DNA of 64,000 nt, taken from contig CAVXVE010000025.1 of assembly GCA_963764955.1 (NCBI GenBank), positions 195,178-259,177 of the forward strand. The letters run 5' to 3'. The DNA comes from Roseiarcus sp963764955 (GTDB lineage Bacteria; Pseudomonadota; Alphaproteobacteria; Rhizobiales; Beijerinckiaceae). Below are positions 9,604 through 21,684 of this stretch, piece by piece (within the stretch, counting starts at the first letter, position 1; each line of letters starts with the position of its first letter). A program made the position numbers and the translations under genes. The notes beneath the pieces are model-generated. The model did no database searches. It saw nothing but the letters and a program-made list of their open reading frames with translations, and had not been told where the DNA came from.

Positions 9604-11759
9604 ATGCGCAGTCGAAAGTATCGTAAAGTGGCCGCCGCTGCGGTCGGAGGGGTGGCTATGGTCTCCAGCGCAATGGCGTTTGGAGCAGACTGGGACGGCT
9701 CCTATGGTCGCCACGAGGACGGGGACGATCACGGGTCGCTTCAAGAGAAGATCGAGCTTCTGCGCAAAAAGGTGAAGTACGTCTTCGTGATCTTTCACGA
9801 GAACGAGTCCTTCGACCACTATCTTTGGGACCTACCCGGGCGCAAATGGTCTTTTCGAGGCGCCCAGGGGCTTCACGCCTGCCAACCAGACCGCCGAGTT
9901 TCACCCAGCGCTATCTCGATACGTCTCTCAACGTCAAAACCATCACGCCGTTCCTGATGCCCCAGGCGGTCGTTGGCGCCGGCAAGGTCATTCCAGTCTA
10001 CCCGGCGGACGAAATTTCCGTCGATCACAGCCACCAGGGCATGGCCAACGACCTCGATGTCGACGCCAAGACCGGGATTGCGGCCAATGATCGCTATGCG
10101 ATGGATCAGGAGGGTCTGACGACGAACGCCTCGGGCGCCATCGTCACGAACACCGGCGCCGCGCCGACCTCGGTCACGCTGGCGCAGGCGCAGAAGGCCG
10201 AAGTCGACATCGGCCATATCGACTGCGACACGATCCCGTTCATGTGGAGCTGGGCGAAGCACTTCGTCCTCTTTGACAATTTCCGTCAGACGATCGTCGG
10301 GCCGTCGACGCCGAACGCGATTGCGATCATCGCCGGGCAGTCCGGGGAGACGCAGTGGGCTTTGCACCCGGACGAGGGGGCGTCGGTCACCTACGCCAAC
10401 CCGACTTTCCCGAACGTGCTGGGCGCGAGCTTCGGCTCGAAAGTCACGCCTTCGAACAGCAACGCCTACGTTCCCATCGTCGCCGATCCGGGCCCCTTCC
10501 CGGGCTCGAACCTCGACACCAACAAGGTCAAGCCGCCGTATAACTTCGACGAGAACCCGGCCACTCCGGCGCTCAATCTCACCTTCGCCACCCAGCCGCT
10601 CTCGTTCATGGGATCCGATATCGAGAAGATCATCAAGAACGATCCGAATCCGGCGGCCGATCTGCTCGACGTGCAGGAGGACATCCGCGAGATCGCGTCC
10701 TTCAACCGCCCGGTGAACTGGGGTTGGTATCAGCAGGGTTTCGACGCCAACGACACGCTCGATCCCTTCGAGCCGCCGGGGTCGGCGACGAATCCGGCCA
10801 GCACGCCCTCCGCGAACAGCGGCTACGTCCTGCATCACAACGCGCCGCAATATTTCGCCTATCTCGCCGACAATCCGGAAGTCCTGAACACCAACCTGCA
10901 CGGCGCCAAGGATTTCTTCGACGCGGTCGAAGGGCGGACGCTGCCGAAGGATGGCGGCGTGTTCTACCTCCGCGGCGGCTATGACAACAACGACGGGCTC
11001 GTCCCGGTGGATCCGACCCCTGCGGTCGAGCACGCGTTCCTCGGCAACGACGATCACCCGGCCTACTCGGATCAGCAGATCTCCGAAGCCTTGGCGGCGC
11101 GGGCGATCAGCGACATCGCCAACAGCCCGTACTGGTCGCAGAGCGCGATCATCATCACCTATGATGAGACGGACGGCTACTATGACCACGTCGCGCCGGC
11201 GAAGCGCAGCACGTTCGCTGACGGCTCGATCCTGGAGGCGGGCCCGCGCATCCCGACGCTCGTGATCTCGCCTTACGCCACGTCCGGCGCGATCTCGCAT
11301 CGCTACGGCGAGCACGGGTCGATCATCAAGTTCATCAACGAGCTGAAAGGCCTCGTGCCTCTCGCCCGTCTGCCCGACGAGGAGCGCGGCCGCTATCTCG
11401 GCAAGAGGAATCTCGGTCAGGACAATCTGGGCCCGTCCGACGATCCGGACAACGAGCTCGGCGATCTGACCGAGGCGTTCGACGCCGAGAGGCTGAAGGG
11501 TGAAAGGCCGCCGATCCCAGCGTCGGAGGCGGCGTTCACCTCGGCGCAGATCAAGAAACTGCCGCATCTGGCGACGGCGAACTTTTCGAAGAACGGCTAT
11601 ACGAACGGCGCCTGCGCGGCGATCGGCGTCCTGCCGACCGACTTCGAGACCTTCGCCGACTACAAGAACGGCAAGCCGATCGATCCCTACCCGGACGACG
11701 TCAATCCGCGGCCGACCCAGTCCCCCGGCACGCCGACCTCGGGCACCTGGACGCCCTGA
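9604..11759 (+). pseudogene. Secreted phosphoesterase (phospholipase C / AcpA acid phosphatase family), two frameshifts
   Basis: An exported phosphoesterase of about 717 aa. Residues 1-27 form a signal peptide (basic start, then VAAAAVGGVAMVSSAMAFGA). The family entry motif VFVIFHENESFDHY is followed by two single-base insertions, C at about 9823 and C at about 9902. Removing both restores FGTYPGANGLFEAP and joins the long downstream frame. Other family signatures are DNFRQTIVGPSTPNAI, the metal-binding YDETDGYYDHVAP and an RIPTLVISPYA segment. The family hydrolyses phosphate esters or phospholipids in the periplasm or outside. Both indels touch short homopolymers and are probably technical. 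The AcpA-type acid phosphatase reading is preferred, with the substrate open. Confidence 0.83.
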
Positions 11760-11870
11760 TCGCAGCCTGGCTCGCGGGCTCCGGCGCGCGGGCCTGAGCA
11801 ACCCACGAGGACGGAGGCCCGCGGCTTCCGTCCTTTCGTTTGACTGGAAACCGCGTGCGAAGGATCACAG

Positions 11871-12883
11871 ATGTTTCGCTGGCTTGTCCAAGCCCTCGTT
11901 CTCGGCTCTCTTGCCGCTCGCCTGCCGCGGCGAGCGCGCAGACGCTCGGCGTCGATCAAGGCTTCGCGCCATCTCGATTGCGGCACGGTGCAAAGCGTCG
12001 ACGATTGGAACGGACGAGGATGTCCACGGCGATCTCTCCGCGCTCGGCGGCGAGATCTGCCGGGCCGTGGCGGTCGCTATTCTCGGCGATTCAGAAGGGC
12101 TTTCCGTTCACGCGTTCCCGGCGGAGCCGGAGGCGCTGGCCGCGTTAAAGGCCGGGAAGATTCAACTCGCCGTGGGCATTTCGCCCTCAGCAACCGTCGC
12201 GACGCAATTCGAGGTCGGTTTTGGACCGCCCGTGTTCTACGATTCCCAGCGCATCCTGGTTGCGAAGCAGAGCGGCATCGTCGACCTCGCGGGCCTGCGC
12301 GATCAGGTCATTTGCGCACTCGACATGAGTCCGCCCGAGCGGACATTGCGCGACGAATTGACGGCGCGGAACATTTCCTACGCGCTTCAGGCCCATTCCG
12401 AGCAGGGCGAGCTGGACGCGGCCGTCGCGGTGCGCAGGTGCGTCGGGAACCGGCATGGAATCGCGCCTCGCGCAGTCGCGCGCGAATTTCCATGCGCGCA
12501 CGAGCGACTTCGTCTTTCTCCCCGAAAGGCTGGCTCTCGCTCCCGTCGTCCCCGCCTATCCGGACAAGGATCACGCCTTCGGGCTTATCGTCGACTGGAC
12601 GGTCAGCGCGCTGATCGAGGCCGAGGCGCTGGGGATTACAAAGGACAACGTGGCCGAGTCGGACAGACGCGAGGACATGCGGGCCGATCAGCTTCTCGGC
12701 CACGACTTCGCCACCGCGCAGGCGCTTGGCCTGGCGCACGACTGGGCCGCGAAGGTCATCGCCGCCACCGGCAATTACGGGGAGATTTTCGAGCGAACGA
12801 CGGGCAAGCCCTATCAGCTTGACCGGGGCCTCAACGCGCTGTGGACGCAAGGCGGCCTCATGGCGCCGATGCCCATGAGGTAG
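11871..12883 (+). pseudogene. Amino-acid ABC transporter substrate-binding protein (AapJ-like), several frameshifts
   Basis: A periplasmic family 3 solute-binding protein resembling AapJ, the general L-amino-acid binder, scattered over three frames. Pieces in order are a signal peptide (MFRWLVQALVLGSLAA, then PAAASAQTLGVDQ), HLDCGTVQSVDDWN, a piece from DEDVHGDLSALGGEICRAVA to about 12430, and a last part with NYGEIFERTTGKPYQLDRG and GLNALWTQGGL, a typical AapJ ending. At least four frame changes are needed within 1 kb, more than in neighbours, so real decay is possible alongside sequencing error. No permease or ATPase gene is adjacent, so it would be an orphan binding protein. Confidence 0.72.
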
Positions 12884-12976
12884 AGCCCGCCCGGTTTTAT
12901 CTGGTTTTGCTTAAGTGGGATTCGCGCCGTCGAAATGCGCAAGCGAGGCGGGCGCGATCCAAGGTGACGGTCGGCT

Positions 12977-13801
12977 TTAAGCCCCGGCGTGCTGGATGGC
13001 GGGCGCCTCGCGCTTCGGCGCCGCGCTCTGCGGACGAGCGGGGCGGGCATTCGGCTCGGGCTCGGCGAGGCGCCCCTCGAGCCAGGCCGGCAGGAACGCC
13101 TCGAGCCAGGCGGCGACCCGCCCGTCATGCTGGAACCAGCCGCCAAGATGCTCGGGGCGGGCGAGCGCCCCTGGCCGGGTAAGCCGCTCAGCGCCGCGAT
13201 GGGTCCAGCGGCACATCATGTGATAGGTGACCTCGGGGTGGAACTGCAGACCGACCGCGTGCCGGCCATGGCGATAGGCCTGGTGGGGGAAATGCGCTCC
13301 GCCAAGCGCGAGCGGTTCGGCCCCGTCGGGCAGATCGAAGCCGTCGGAATGCCATTGGTAGACCGTGCGCGGGAACGGGGCGCTGCAGAGCCGGTCGCCG
13401 GCGGAGGTGGGCTGGATCGGGTAATAGCCGATCTCGCTGCGCTTGTCGTCGTAGCTGAACACCCTGGCGCCGAGCGCGCGGGCCAGCATTTGCGCGCCGA
13501 GACACAGGCCGAGCAGCGGTTTTTCCTCCGCGAGCGGAGTCTCCAGCCACTCGATCTCGCGCCTGACCCAGTCGAGCGTGTCGTTGGCGCCCATCGGGCC
13601 GCCGAACACCACGACGCCGGCGTGATCCGCGAGCGTCGCCGGCAGCGGCTCGCCGAAGCTTGGCCGGCGGATGTCGAGCCGAACCCCCATCGCCTTGAGC
13701 GCGAGGCCGACACGCCCGGGAGTCGAATGTTCCTGGTGCAGGACGATCAGAACGGTCGGGCGCCGCGCGAGGCTCGCCATCGGCATGAGGTCAGATTCCA
13801 T
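12977..13801 (-). CDS. Class I glutamine amidotransferase domain protein
   Basis: A protein of about 274 aa with a GATase1 fold, like the GMP-synthase-type stand-alone amidotransferases. The nucleophile Cys lies in LLGLCLGAQMLA and the His-Glu partner in LQFHPEVTYHMM; the oxyanion region is VVFGGPMGANDTLDW. An ATG at 13858 would add 19 residues; the ATG at 13801 is preferred because the domain begins soon after. The C-terminus has a Pro/Ala-rich tail. Such proteins hydrolyse glutamine or gamma-glutamyl compounds; no synthase partner is adjacent. It is convergent with the binding-protein gene. Confidence 0.82.
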   Translation of the reverse strand: MESDLMPMASLARRPTVLIVLHQEHSTPGRVGLALKAMGVRLDIRRPSFGEPLPATLADHAGVVVFGGPMGANDTLDWVRREIEWLETPLAEEKPLLGLCLGAQMLARALGARVFSYDDKRSEIGYYPIQPTSAGDRLCSAPFPRTVYQWHSDGFDLPDGAEPLALGGAHFPHQAYRHGRHAVGLQFHPEVTYHMMCRWTHRGAERLTRPGALARPEHLGGWFQHDGRVAAWLEAFLPAWLEGRLAEPEPNARPARPQSAAPKREAPAIQHAGA

Positions 13802-13980
13802 CGCGAGGTCCGTTCGCCGCTCTCTCCGAATCACGACCGTACGAAACGCAAGTTCCACGCCACAAGCTTAACGCGACGTGAACCCCAAGCCTGCCGCGCT
13901 GAAAAGTTGTATGGCCGGCCCGCGCTTGCCTCATGCGCCGCGCCGATATATAGGCCAGCTTCCGACGCCGCAACAGCATC

Positions 13981-14056
13981 GCTCCCATCGTCTAGCGGCC
14001 CAGGACGTCGCCCTCTCACGGCGAAAACAGGGGTTCGAGTCCCCTTGGGAGCGCCA
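13981..14056 (+). tRNA. tRNA-Glu (CTC anticodon)
   Basis: The acceptor stem GCTCCCA pairs with TGGGAGC, followed by discriminator G and an encoded CCA at 14054-14056. The D arm is GTC...GAC. The anticodon stem TCGCC/GGCGA encloses the loop CTCTCAC with anticodon CTC, reading GAG. The T arm carries GGGGTTCGAGTCCCC. All arms pair and the length is 76 nt. Confidence 0.95.
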
Positions 14057-14248
14057 GAAACATTCCCGTCCAGGGCTCGTCGCCGCAGGCGGCGATTTCA
14101 ATCGAAGCAAGCGCTGCAAAAGCCGCCCACGGGCGCGAGCACCCTCAGGAACTGCAGCATCAGCCGCTAGCGCACAAAGCCGCGCCAGGGGAAATTCGCG
14201 ACGAGGGGAAACCGATCGGCAGCGGGCCGTAGCGAGCCCGGCCAAGCC

Positions 14249-14554
14249 TCAGGCGGCTTCGGCCTTCGTCAACTCGGCGCGCTTCTTGGCGATCTCGCGC
14301 TTGAGCTTGACGGCGTCCTCGGAGAGGTCGGATTCGTGAGCCTTGACGAGGAAATCATCGAGGCCGCCGCGATGCTCGACGGAACGCAGCGCAGCCGCGC
14401 TGACGCGCAGCCTGACCGAGCGCTCGAGCGCGTCCGAGACGAGCGTGACCTGGACGAGATTGGGCAAGAAGCGCGTGCGCGTCTTGCGGTTCGAATGGCT
14501 GACCTTGTTGCCGGATTGAACGGCCTTGCCCGTCAGCTCGCAGCGGCGTGACAT
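14249..14554 (-). CDS. rpmB: 50S ribosomal protein L28
   Basis: A 101-aa ribosomal protein of the large subunit. The start MSRRCELTGKAVQSGNKVSH and NRKTRTRFLPNLVQVTL are diagnostic, and the C-terminal part has the Lys/Ala-rich helix typical of alphaproteobacterial L28. It reads away from the methyltransferase on the other strand. It is a housekeeping gene, intact and of usual length. Confidence 0.95.
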   Translation of the reverse strand: MSRRCELTGKAVQSGNKVSHSNRKTRTRFLPNLVQVTLVSDALERSVRLRVSAAALRSVEHRGGLDDFLVKAHESDLSEDAVKLKREIAKKRAELTKAEAA

Positions 14555-14753
14555 CGCGGAAATGATCCTTCAGACGAAAAGCTTCAGCTTTCATTCGGCA
14601 AATATGAAAGCGGGCCGCCCATTCAGGAAGCGTCCCGCCCGCCGCATGGCCTGGCTAAGAGAAGCGCGGTCTATAGGGGAGGGGATTTTCGGCGTCAAGC
14701 TTGCGCTCGACGCTCGCTCGACATCCCGTCCCGCGGTCTCTACCTTCCCGCCC

Positions 14754-15599
14754 ATGCGAGAGGGACAGGCGAGCGTGACCGCGCTTGGCGCGGCGGGACA
14801 CCGGGCGGCGCATCAGGTCGTCGAGCGGGGCTTCGTCTTCGCCGATCCGCTCGCGCTTGCGATCCTGGGGCCGGACGCCGAAGGCGCTGTCGCGCTGGCC
14901 AGGGAGCGGCCGGAGTGGCGGCCTTTGCGCCTGTTCATCGCCATGCGCAGCCGCTTCGCCGAGGATTCCGCGGCCCGGGCGATCGAGAACGGCGTGCGGC
15001 AAATCCTGGTGCTGGGCGCCGGTCTCGACACCTTCGCTTACCGACTCGAACCGACCCGGGAGATGCGCGTCTTCGAGCTCGACCATCCGGCGACCCAGGG
15101 AGAAAAGAGACGCCGGCTCGCCGAGGCGCAAATCGCCGAGCCGGGACATGTCGCTTATGTCGCTCACGATTTCGAGCGTGGGAGCATGACCGCCGCGCTC
15201 ACGGCGGCCGGGCTCGACCCGAAGATACGGACCTTCGTCATTTGGCTGGGCGTCACGCCCTATCTGACGGCGGAGGCGGCTTCTGCGACGCTCGGCGAAC
15301 TCGCCCGCTGGCCGGGCGGGGCGGAAGTCGTGTTCGACTACGCCAACCCGCCCGACGGCATGAGGGATCCGGCCGCGCGGACCCATCATGACCAGATGGC
15401 CGAGCGCATCGCGGCGAGCGGCGAGCCGTTCCGCTGTTATTTCGACACCGCGGCGTTGCACACGGCTGCGCGCCGCCTCGGATATACGCAGATCGAAGAC
15501 CTCGATCGAGCGGAGCTGCTTCAGCGCTATCTTCCTGATTTGCCTGTCGCTCCCCGGCCGGGGCCAGGCGGCCACGTCGTCAGGATGGCGACCCGCTAG
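14754..15599 (+). CDS. SAM-dependent methyltransferase, leucine carboxyl methyltransferase-like family
   Basis: A protein of about 281 aa from the ATG at 14754 (the frame is open upstream, but that part overlaps rpmB and shows no domain). SAM-binding motif I is QILVLGAGLDTFAYRL, followed by the acidic FELDHP that contacts the ribose, and the family block YLTAEAASATLGEL. This matches the LCM/TIGR00027 family of O-methyltransferases. The substrate is unknown. No operon partner is seen; an IS element lies about 700 bp downstream. Confidence 0.8.
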   Translation: MREGQASVTALGAAGHRAAHQVVERGFVFADPLALAILGPDAEGAVALARERPEWRPLRLFIAMRSRFAEDSAARAIENGVRQILVLGAGLDTFAYRLEPTREMRVFELDHPATQGEKRRRLAEAQIAEPGHVAYVAHDFERGSMTAALTAAGLDPKIRTFVIWLGVTPYLTAEAASATLGELARWPGGAEVVFDYANPPDGMRDPAARTHHDQMAERIAASGEPFRCYFDTAALHTAARRLGYTQIEDLDRAELLQRYLPDLPVAPRPGPGGHVVRMATR

Positions 15600-16312
15600 C
15601 TAGCTGGTTAGCCAGTGGCTTCGAAGCCAGCATCGTCATGGCCGCGCTTAACCCGGCAATCCACGCGGGGCGTCGAAAGGCGTCTCCAGAGACTTGAGAA
15701 AATAAAATAAATTCAGACTGTTACGCACACCGTCCGCGCAACGCCGCCTTCTCGCGGCAGCGTCCCATGGATGGCGGGGACGGAGCCTGGCCATGACGCT
15801 GCTGAGTCATTTGGGCGACAGCCGCCCGCAATCACTATGCTCAAGGCGATAAGGTCGACATTTTCGTGCAGAAAATAGAAATAACGTTAGGCTAGCGCCC
15901 ATGGACAATTCCTATTTTCCGCAACCACTGGACCGCGAGGCACAGAGAAGAAGACCGCCGGCGCTTTTTTCAACCCCGCCGCGGCGGAAAAGGGCGCGTG
16001 AAATTATTTCCGACGAAAATCCAGCGCAACCCATTGAAAAGGCTAATTTCGGACGAGAGAATCCAAGGAAATCCAAGCTTTTCCAACCCCCAAATCGAGG
16101 GATTCCAAGGCTAAAGAGCCCCCATCCAAGAAAACCCAAACCGCGCGACCGCCGCAGCCCGCCCCGGGGCGCCGGCGCGCCTTCGAAGTCGAAGCCGGCT
16201 TCAACTCCGCGGCCCGTGCGCCTGAGCGCCGTCGGAAGCGCGCGGGCGCGCGCCGTCAAAGGACTTGAGGGCAAGCTCACCGCGGGGGGGCCGAGCCGGG
16301 CTCCGGGGAGGC
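15600..16312. other. Intergenic region with no convincing gene
   Basis: About 700 bp between the methyltransferase and the IS target site. There is a perfect 14-bp palindrome TGGCTTCGAAGCCA at about 15615-15628, just after the methyltransferase stop; it lacks a T-run. One open frame (15901-16371) is rich in Pro, Arg and Lys, has no ribosome binding site and runs into the IS end, so it is not called as a gene. Confidence 0.5.
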
Positions 16313-16316
16313 TTAG

Positions 16317-17666
16317 CAGGCTGCTGAAAAAGACGTCTGACAAGCCGCTGGTGTTTGTTGTTCTCGCATGATTCCTTGAGGATTGTCATAGGCGAATCGC
16401 GAGGGATCGATGCGGGGCGAGGATCGGACGAGCGGGGCGTTGTTCTCTTACGTCGACGTCGAGGCGCGGATAGGGGCGAACCATCCGCTGCGGGCGATGC
16501 GGCGGCTGACCAATGCGGCTTTGGCTGAACTCGACCCGAGGTTTTCGGCGCTTTACGAGGGGATCGGGCGTCCCTCGATTGCGCCGGAGCGCCTTCTACG
16601 AGCTTCGCTGCTGCAGCTTCTCTATTCGATCCGCTCGGAGCGGCAGCTGGTCGAACGGCTGGAGTTCGACATGCTGTTTCGCTGGTTCGTCGGGCTTTCG
16701 ATTGACGAAAAGGTTTTCGACGCCTCGACCTTCTCGAAGAACCGCGACCGCCTGGTCACGCACGCGATCGCGCAAGAGTTTCTGTCTTCGCTCCTTGGCC
16801 TGCCGGAGGTGAAGGGGCTTCTGAGCGCCGAACATTTTTCGGTCGACGGGACTTTGCTCAAGGCCTGGGCGTCGATGAAGAGCTTCCGTCCCAAGAGCGC
16901 CTCAGGCGAAGGCGCGGGGAACGGCCCGGGCGAGCCGCCGCCTCCCGGGCGCAACCGCGAGGCCGACTTCCGCAAGACCAAGCGATCGAACGCGACGCAC
17001 GCCTCGACGACGGACAAGGATGCGCGCCTTTACCGTAAAGGCGCAGGCCAGGAGAGCCGTCTTTGCTATCTCGGCCATGCCTTGATGGAGAACCGCAACG
17101 GGCTTGTGGCGGCGGCCGAAGCGACGCTGGCGACCGGAACGGCCGAGCGCGAGGCGGCGGCGGCTTTCAGCCAGCGCTTGCCCAAGGGGGCGACCCTCGG
17201 CGCCGACAAGGGCTATGACGCCGAGGCCTTCGTCGAGAGCCTCAAGGCGCGCGGGATTGAGCCGCACATCGCGATCAACGGGACGGTGAGCACGCATGGC
17301 AAGGCGCGCAAGACCGCGGTCCCGAGCGAGGTCGCCGCGAGTGTGCGCTATGCCATCAGCCAGCGGCTGCGCAAGCGCATCGAGGAAGGCTTCGGCTGGA
17401 CGAAGACGGTCGGCGGTCTCACGCAGGTGAAGGTGCGCGGCCTTGCCAAGGTCCGCGCCGCTTTCGTCCTCGCCATGGCCGCCTACAACATCGTGCGCCT
17501 GCCCAAGCTCTTGGCCCCGAGGGGCGAAGCCCGGCCAGCGACATGAAGAGCCAGAGAACAACGACCCGACTTCACGCCAAAACTCCGAACGTGAGCCGCA
17601 TCCAGCCGCAAAAAATCGCGCTTGCACTCCTCGTTGCGCAAACGCAGTGACTTTTTCAGCAGCCTG
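16317..17666 (+). mobile_element. IS5-like insertion sequence, complete, 1,350 bp
   Basis: The element begins CAGGCTGCTGAAAAAG at 16317 and ends with the inverted CTTTTTCAGCAGCCTG at 17666, a perfect 16-bp terminal inverted repeat. Both sides carry the 4-bp direct repeat TTAG (16313-16316 and 17667-17670), fitting the YTAR target of IS5-group elements. One transposase gene fills the inside. Intact ends and target duplication point to recent insertion, 47 bp past the ftsH stop and outside any gene. Confidence 0.88.
16410..17546 (+). CDS. IS5/IS1182-type DDE transposase
   Basis: An intact 378-aa transposase inside the 1,350-bp IS. The N-terminal DNA-binding part starts MRGEDRTSGALFSYVDVEAR and includes GRPSIAPERLLRASLLQLLY. 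The DDE triad is readable as FSVDGTLLKAW (first Asp), GADKGYDAEAF (second Asp) and RIEEGFGWTKT (Glu). A low-complexity Gly/Pro linker (about residues 165-190) sits between the first Asp and the rest. It performs cut-and-paste transposition. With intact ends and gene the element may be active. Confidence 0.9.
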   Translation: MRGEDRTSGALFSYVDVEARIGANHPLRAMRRLTNAALAELDPRFSALYEGIGRPSIAPERLLRASLLQLLYSIRSERQLVERLEFDMLFRWFVGLSIDEKVFDASTFSKNRDRLVTHAIAQEFLSSLLGLPEVKGLLSAEHFSVDGTLLKAWASMKSFRPKSASGEGAGNGPGEPPPPGRNREADFRKTKRSNATHASTTDKDARLYRKGAGQESRLCYLGHALMENRNGLVAAAEATLATGTAEREAAAAFSQRLPKGATLGADKGYDAEAFVESLKARGIEPHIAINGTVSTHGKARKTAVPSEVAASVRYAISQRLRKRIEEGFGWTKTVGGLTQVKVRGLAKVRAAFVLAMAAYNIVRLPKLLAPRGEARPAT

Positions 17667-17678
17667 TTAGAGCTTTAT

Positions 17679-17701
17679 CGGTTCCGATCGAATCGGAACC
17701 G
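17679..17701 (-). terminator. Perfect hairpin downstream of ftsH
   Basis: GGTTCCGAT and ATCGGAACC form a 9-bp stem with a CGA loop, extended by one C-G pair, 12 bp past the ftsH stop and before the IS. It has no T-run, so it is a possible terminator or 3'-end stabiliser only. Confidence 0.4.
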
Positions 17702-17713
17702 CGTCCGCAGCGA

Positions 17714-19642
<1,929 letters not shown>

Positions 19643-19886
19643 AATCTTTCCGTCACGGGGCGGTCGCCTGAGAATTCCCGGACCCTTCCGACCCCGTTTC
19701 TGCCATTTAAGCGCACCCAGCCGAATTGCCAAGAGAACTCAAATTGTCTCAACATCCAGTGAAGGCCGAAATTGTTGCTTTTTGGCGGCGTGCGGTGGGA
19801 TCCCCGGCTGCTCTCCGCACCGCCCCGATGGTTTGACAAAGGTCAAAGCCGGTTGAAATCACTCGGATGTCACAGGCCCGCAAGGT

Positions 19887-21583
19887 TCATGCCGTCCGCT
19901 CTTCGGCCAGGGCCAGTTCCTCCATCATCGTCTTGCGCATCAAATACTTTTGAGCCTTTCCGGTGACCGTCATCGGGAACGAATCGACGAAGCGCACGTA
20001 GCGCGGGACCTTGTAATGGGCGATTCGCTCCCGGCAAAAGGCGATAACCTCGGCCTCGTTCAACGCTGAACCGTCGCGGCGGCGAACCCAGACGCATAGC
20101 TCCTCGCCGTAGCGACGATCGGGAACGCCGAAGGCCTGGACCTCGGCGACCGCCGGGTGGGTGAAGAGAAATTCCTCGATTTCGCGCGGATAGACATTCT
20201 CGCCGCCGCGAATGACCATGTCCTTCAGCCGGCCAACAATATTGCAGTAACCTTCCGCGTCGATGGTCGCCAGATCGCCTGTATGCATGAACCGCGCTCC
20301 GTCGATCGACGCTGTCGTCGCCGCGGGATCGTCCCAATAGCCGCGCATGACGCTGTAGCCGCGGGTCAGCAACTCGCCCGCGACTCCCGGCGGAACGATG
20401 CGACCCTCGCCGTCGACAATCTTGACTTCGATATGCGGCTGGATCCGTCCGACCGTGGAGACGCGCCGCTCGAGCGGGTCGTTGTAGGCGCTCTGGAAGC
20501 TGACCGGGCTCGTTTCCGTCATGCCATAGGCGATGGTCACCTCGCTCATGTGCATGGCGTTCACCACTTTTCGCATCACTTCGACCGGACAGGGCGAGCC
20601 CGCCATGATCCCGGTGCGCAAGCTCTTGAGGTCGAAACGCGCGAATTCGGGATGTTCGAGCATGGCGATGAACATGGTCGGCACCCCGTGCAGGCCGGTG
20701 CATCGCTCGGCTTGCACCGCCTCCAGCGTCGCGATCGGGATCGAATCCTTCGGACGGGCTCACCATGCAGGAGCCGTGGGTGACGCAGGCCAGATTGCCC
20801 AGCACCATGCCGAAGCAGTGATAGTAAGGCACCGGAATGCACAAGCGATCGTCGGGCGTGAGGCGCATGGCCTCGCCGATGAAATAGCCGTTGTTGAGGA
20901 TGTTGTGATGGGTCAGCGTCGCCCCCTTGGGCGCGCCGGTGGTCCCGGAGGTGAACTGGATGTTGATCGGGTCGTCGAACTGAAGCGTCGCTTCGAAGGC
21001 CATAAGTTCGGCGCGCTCGGCTCGCGGTCGCGGGTTTGGCGACCTCGTCGAAGTTGAGCATGCCCGGCGACTTGTCCGTCCCCAAGCGGATGACGAATTC
21101 GAGCCTGGGCAGCCCTTTGGACTTGAGCTTGCCCGGTTCGGCGGCGTCGATCTCGGGAGCGCAGGTCCTCAGCGAGGCGAAATAGTCGTTGTTCTTGTGG
21201 CCCGGGCTCAGGATCAGCGCCCGGCAGCCGGATTTCTTGATCGCGTAGTCGAATTCATGGGCCCGGTAGGCGGGATTGATGTTGACGAGAATGAGCCCGG
21301 CGAGCGCGGTGCCGAACTGCGCCAGCACCCATTCGCTGACATTGGCCGACCAGATGCCGACCCGATCGCCCTTTTCGAGGCCGAGCTTGCGCAAGCCCAC
21401 GGCCAGGTCTTCGGACCGGCGCAGGAGGTCGGCGTAGCTCCAGCGCACGTTCTGGTGGCGGGTGATCTGCGCGAGGCGCTCCGGCCCTTCGGCCGTGACG
21501 CGGCGCAGAAGCTGACCGATCGTCTCGCCGATCAGCGGCGTCGAAGACACGCCGTGGACGTAGGATTGGGTGAGCAGCGCCAT
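19887..21583 (-). pseudogene. AMP-binding acyl-CoA synthetase, two frameshifts
   Basis: A fatty-acyl-CoA synthetase-type ligase of about 564 aa activating a carboxylic acid with ATP to the CoA thioester. The start (ATG at 21583) leads into a domain with KGDRVGIWSANVSEW. The P-loop is FTSGTTGAPKGATLTHHNI, the acyl-binding part YYHCFGMVLGNLA, the adenylate motif AYGMTETSP, then YWDDPAATTASIDGARFMHT and GRLKDMVIRGGENVYPREIE. The C-terminal catalytic Lys is in TGKAQKYLMRK. Frame changes occur near 21030 and 20725; the span is 3n+2, matching two inserted bases. Probably sequencing errors. Chain-length preference cannot be assigned. Confidence 0.85.
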
Positions 21584-21684
21584 TTGAAGTTTCGCTCCCT
21601 TTGTTCGCCGCATCGTGACGAGCTCATGCGTCAGAGCCGCACTATGGCGCGCAACGACGCGGCGGTACTCGGCCGTCTCCTCTA

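Noticed and set aside
9873..11801. 642-codon minus-strand frame opposite the phosphoesterase
   Set aside because: Arg/Val-rich antisense shadow of a well-supported gene, with no domain.
15901..16371. 156-residue Pro/Arg/Lys-rich plus-strand frame
   Set aside because: No ribosome binding site, no domain, runs through the target site and into the IS end; explained by GC-rich sequence lacking stops.
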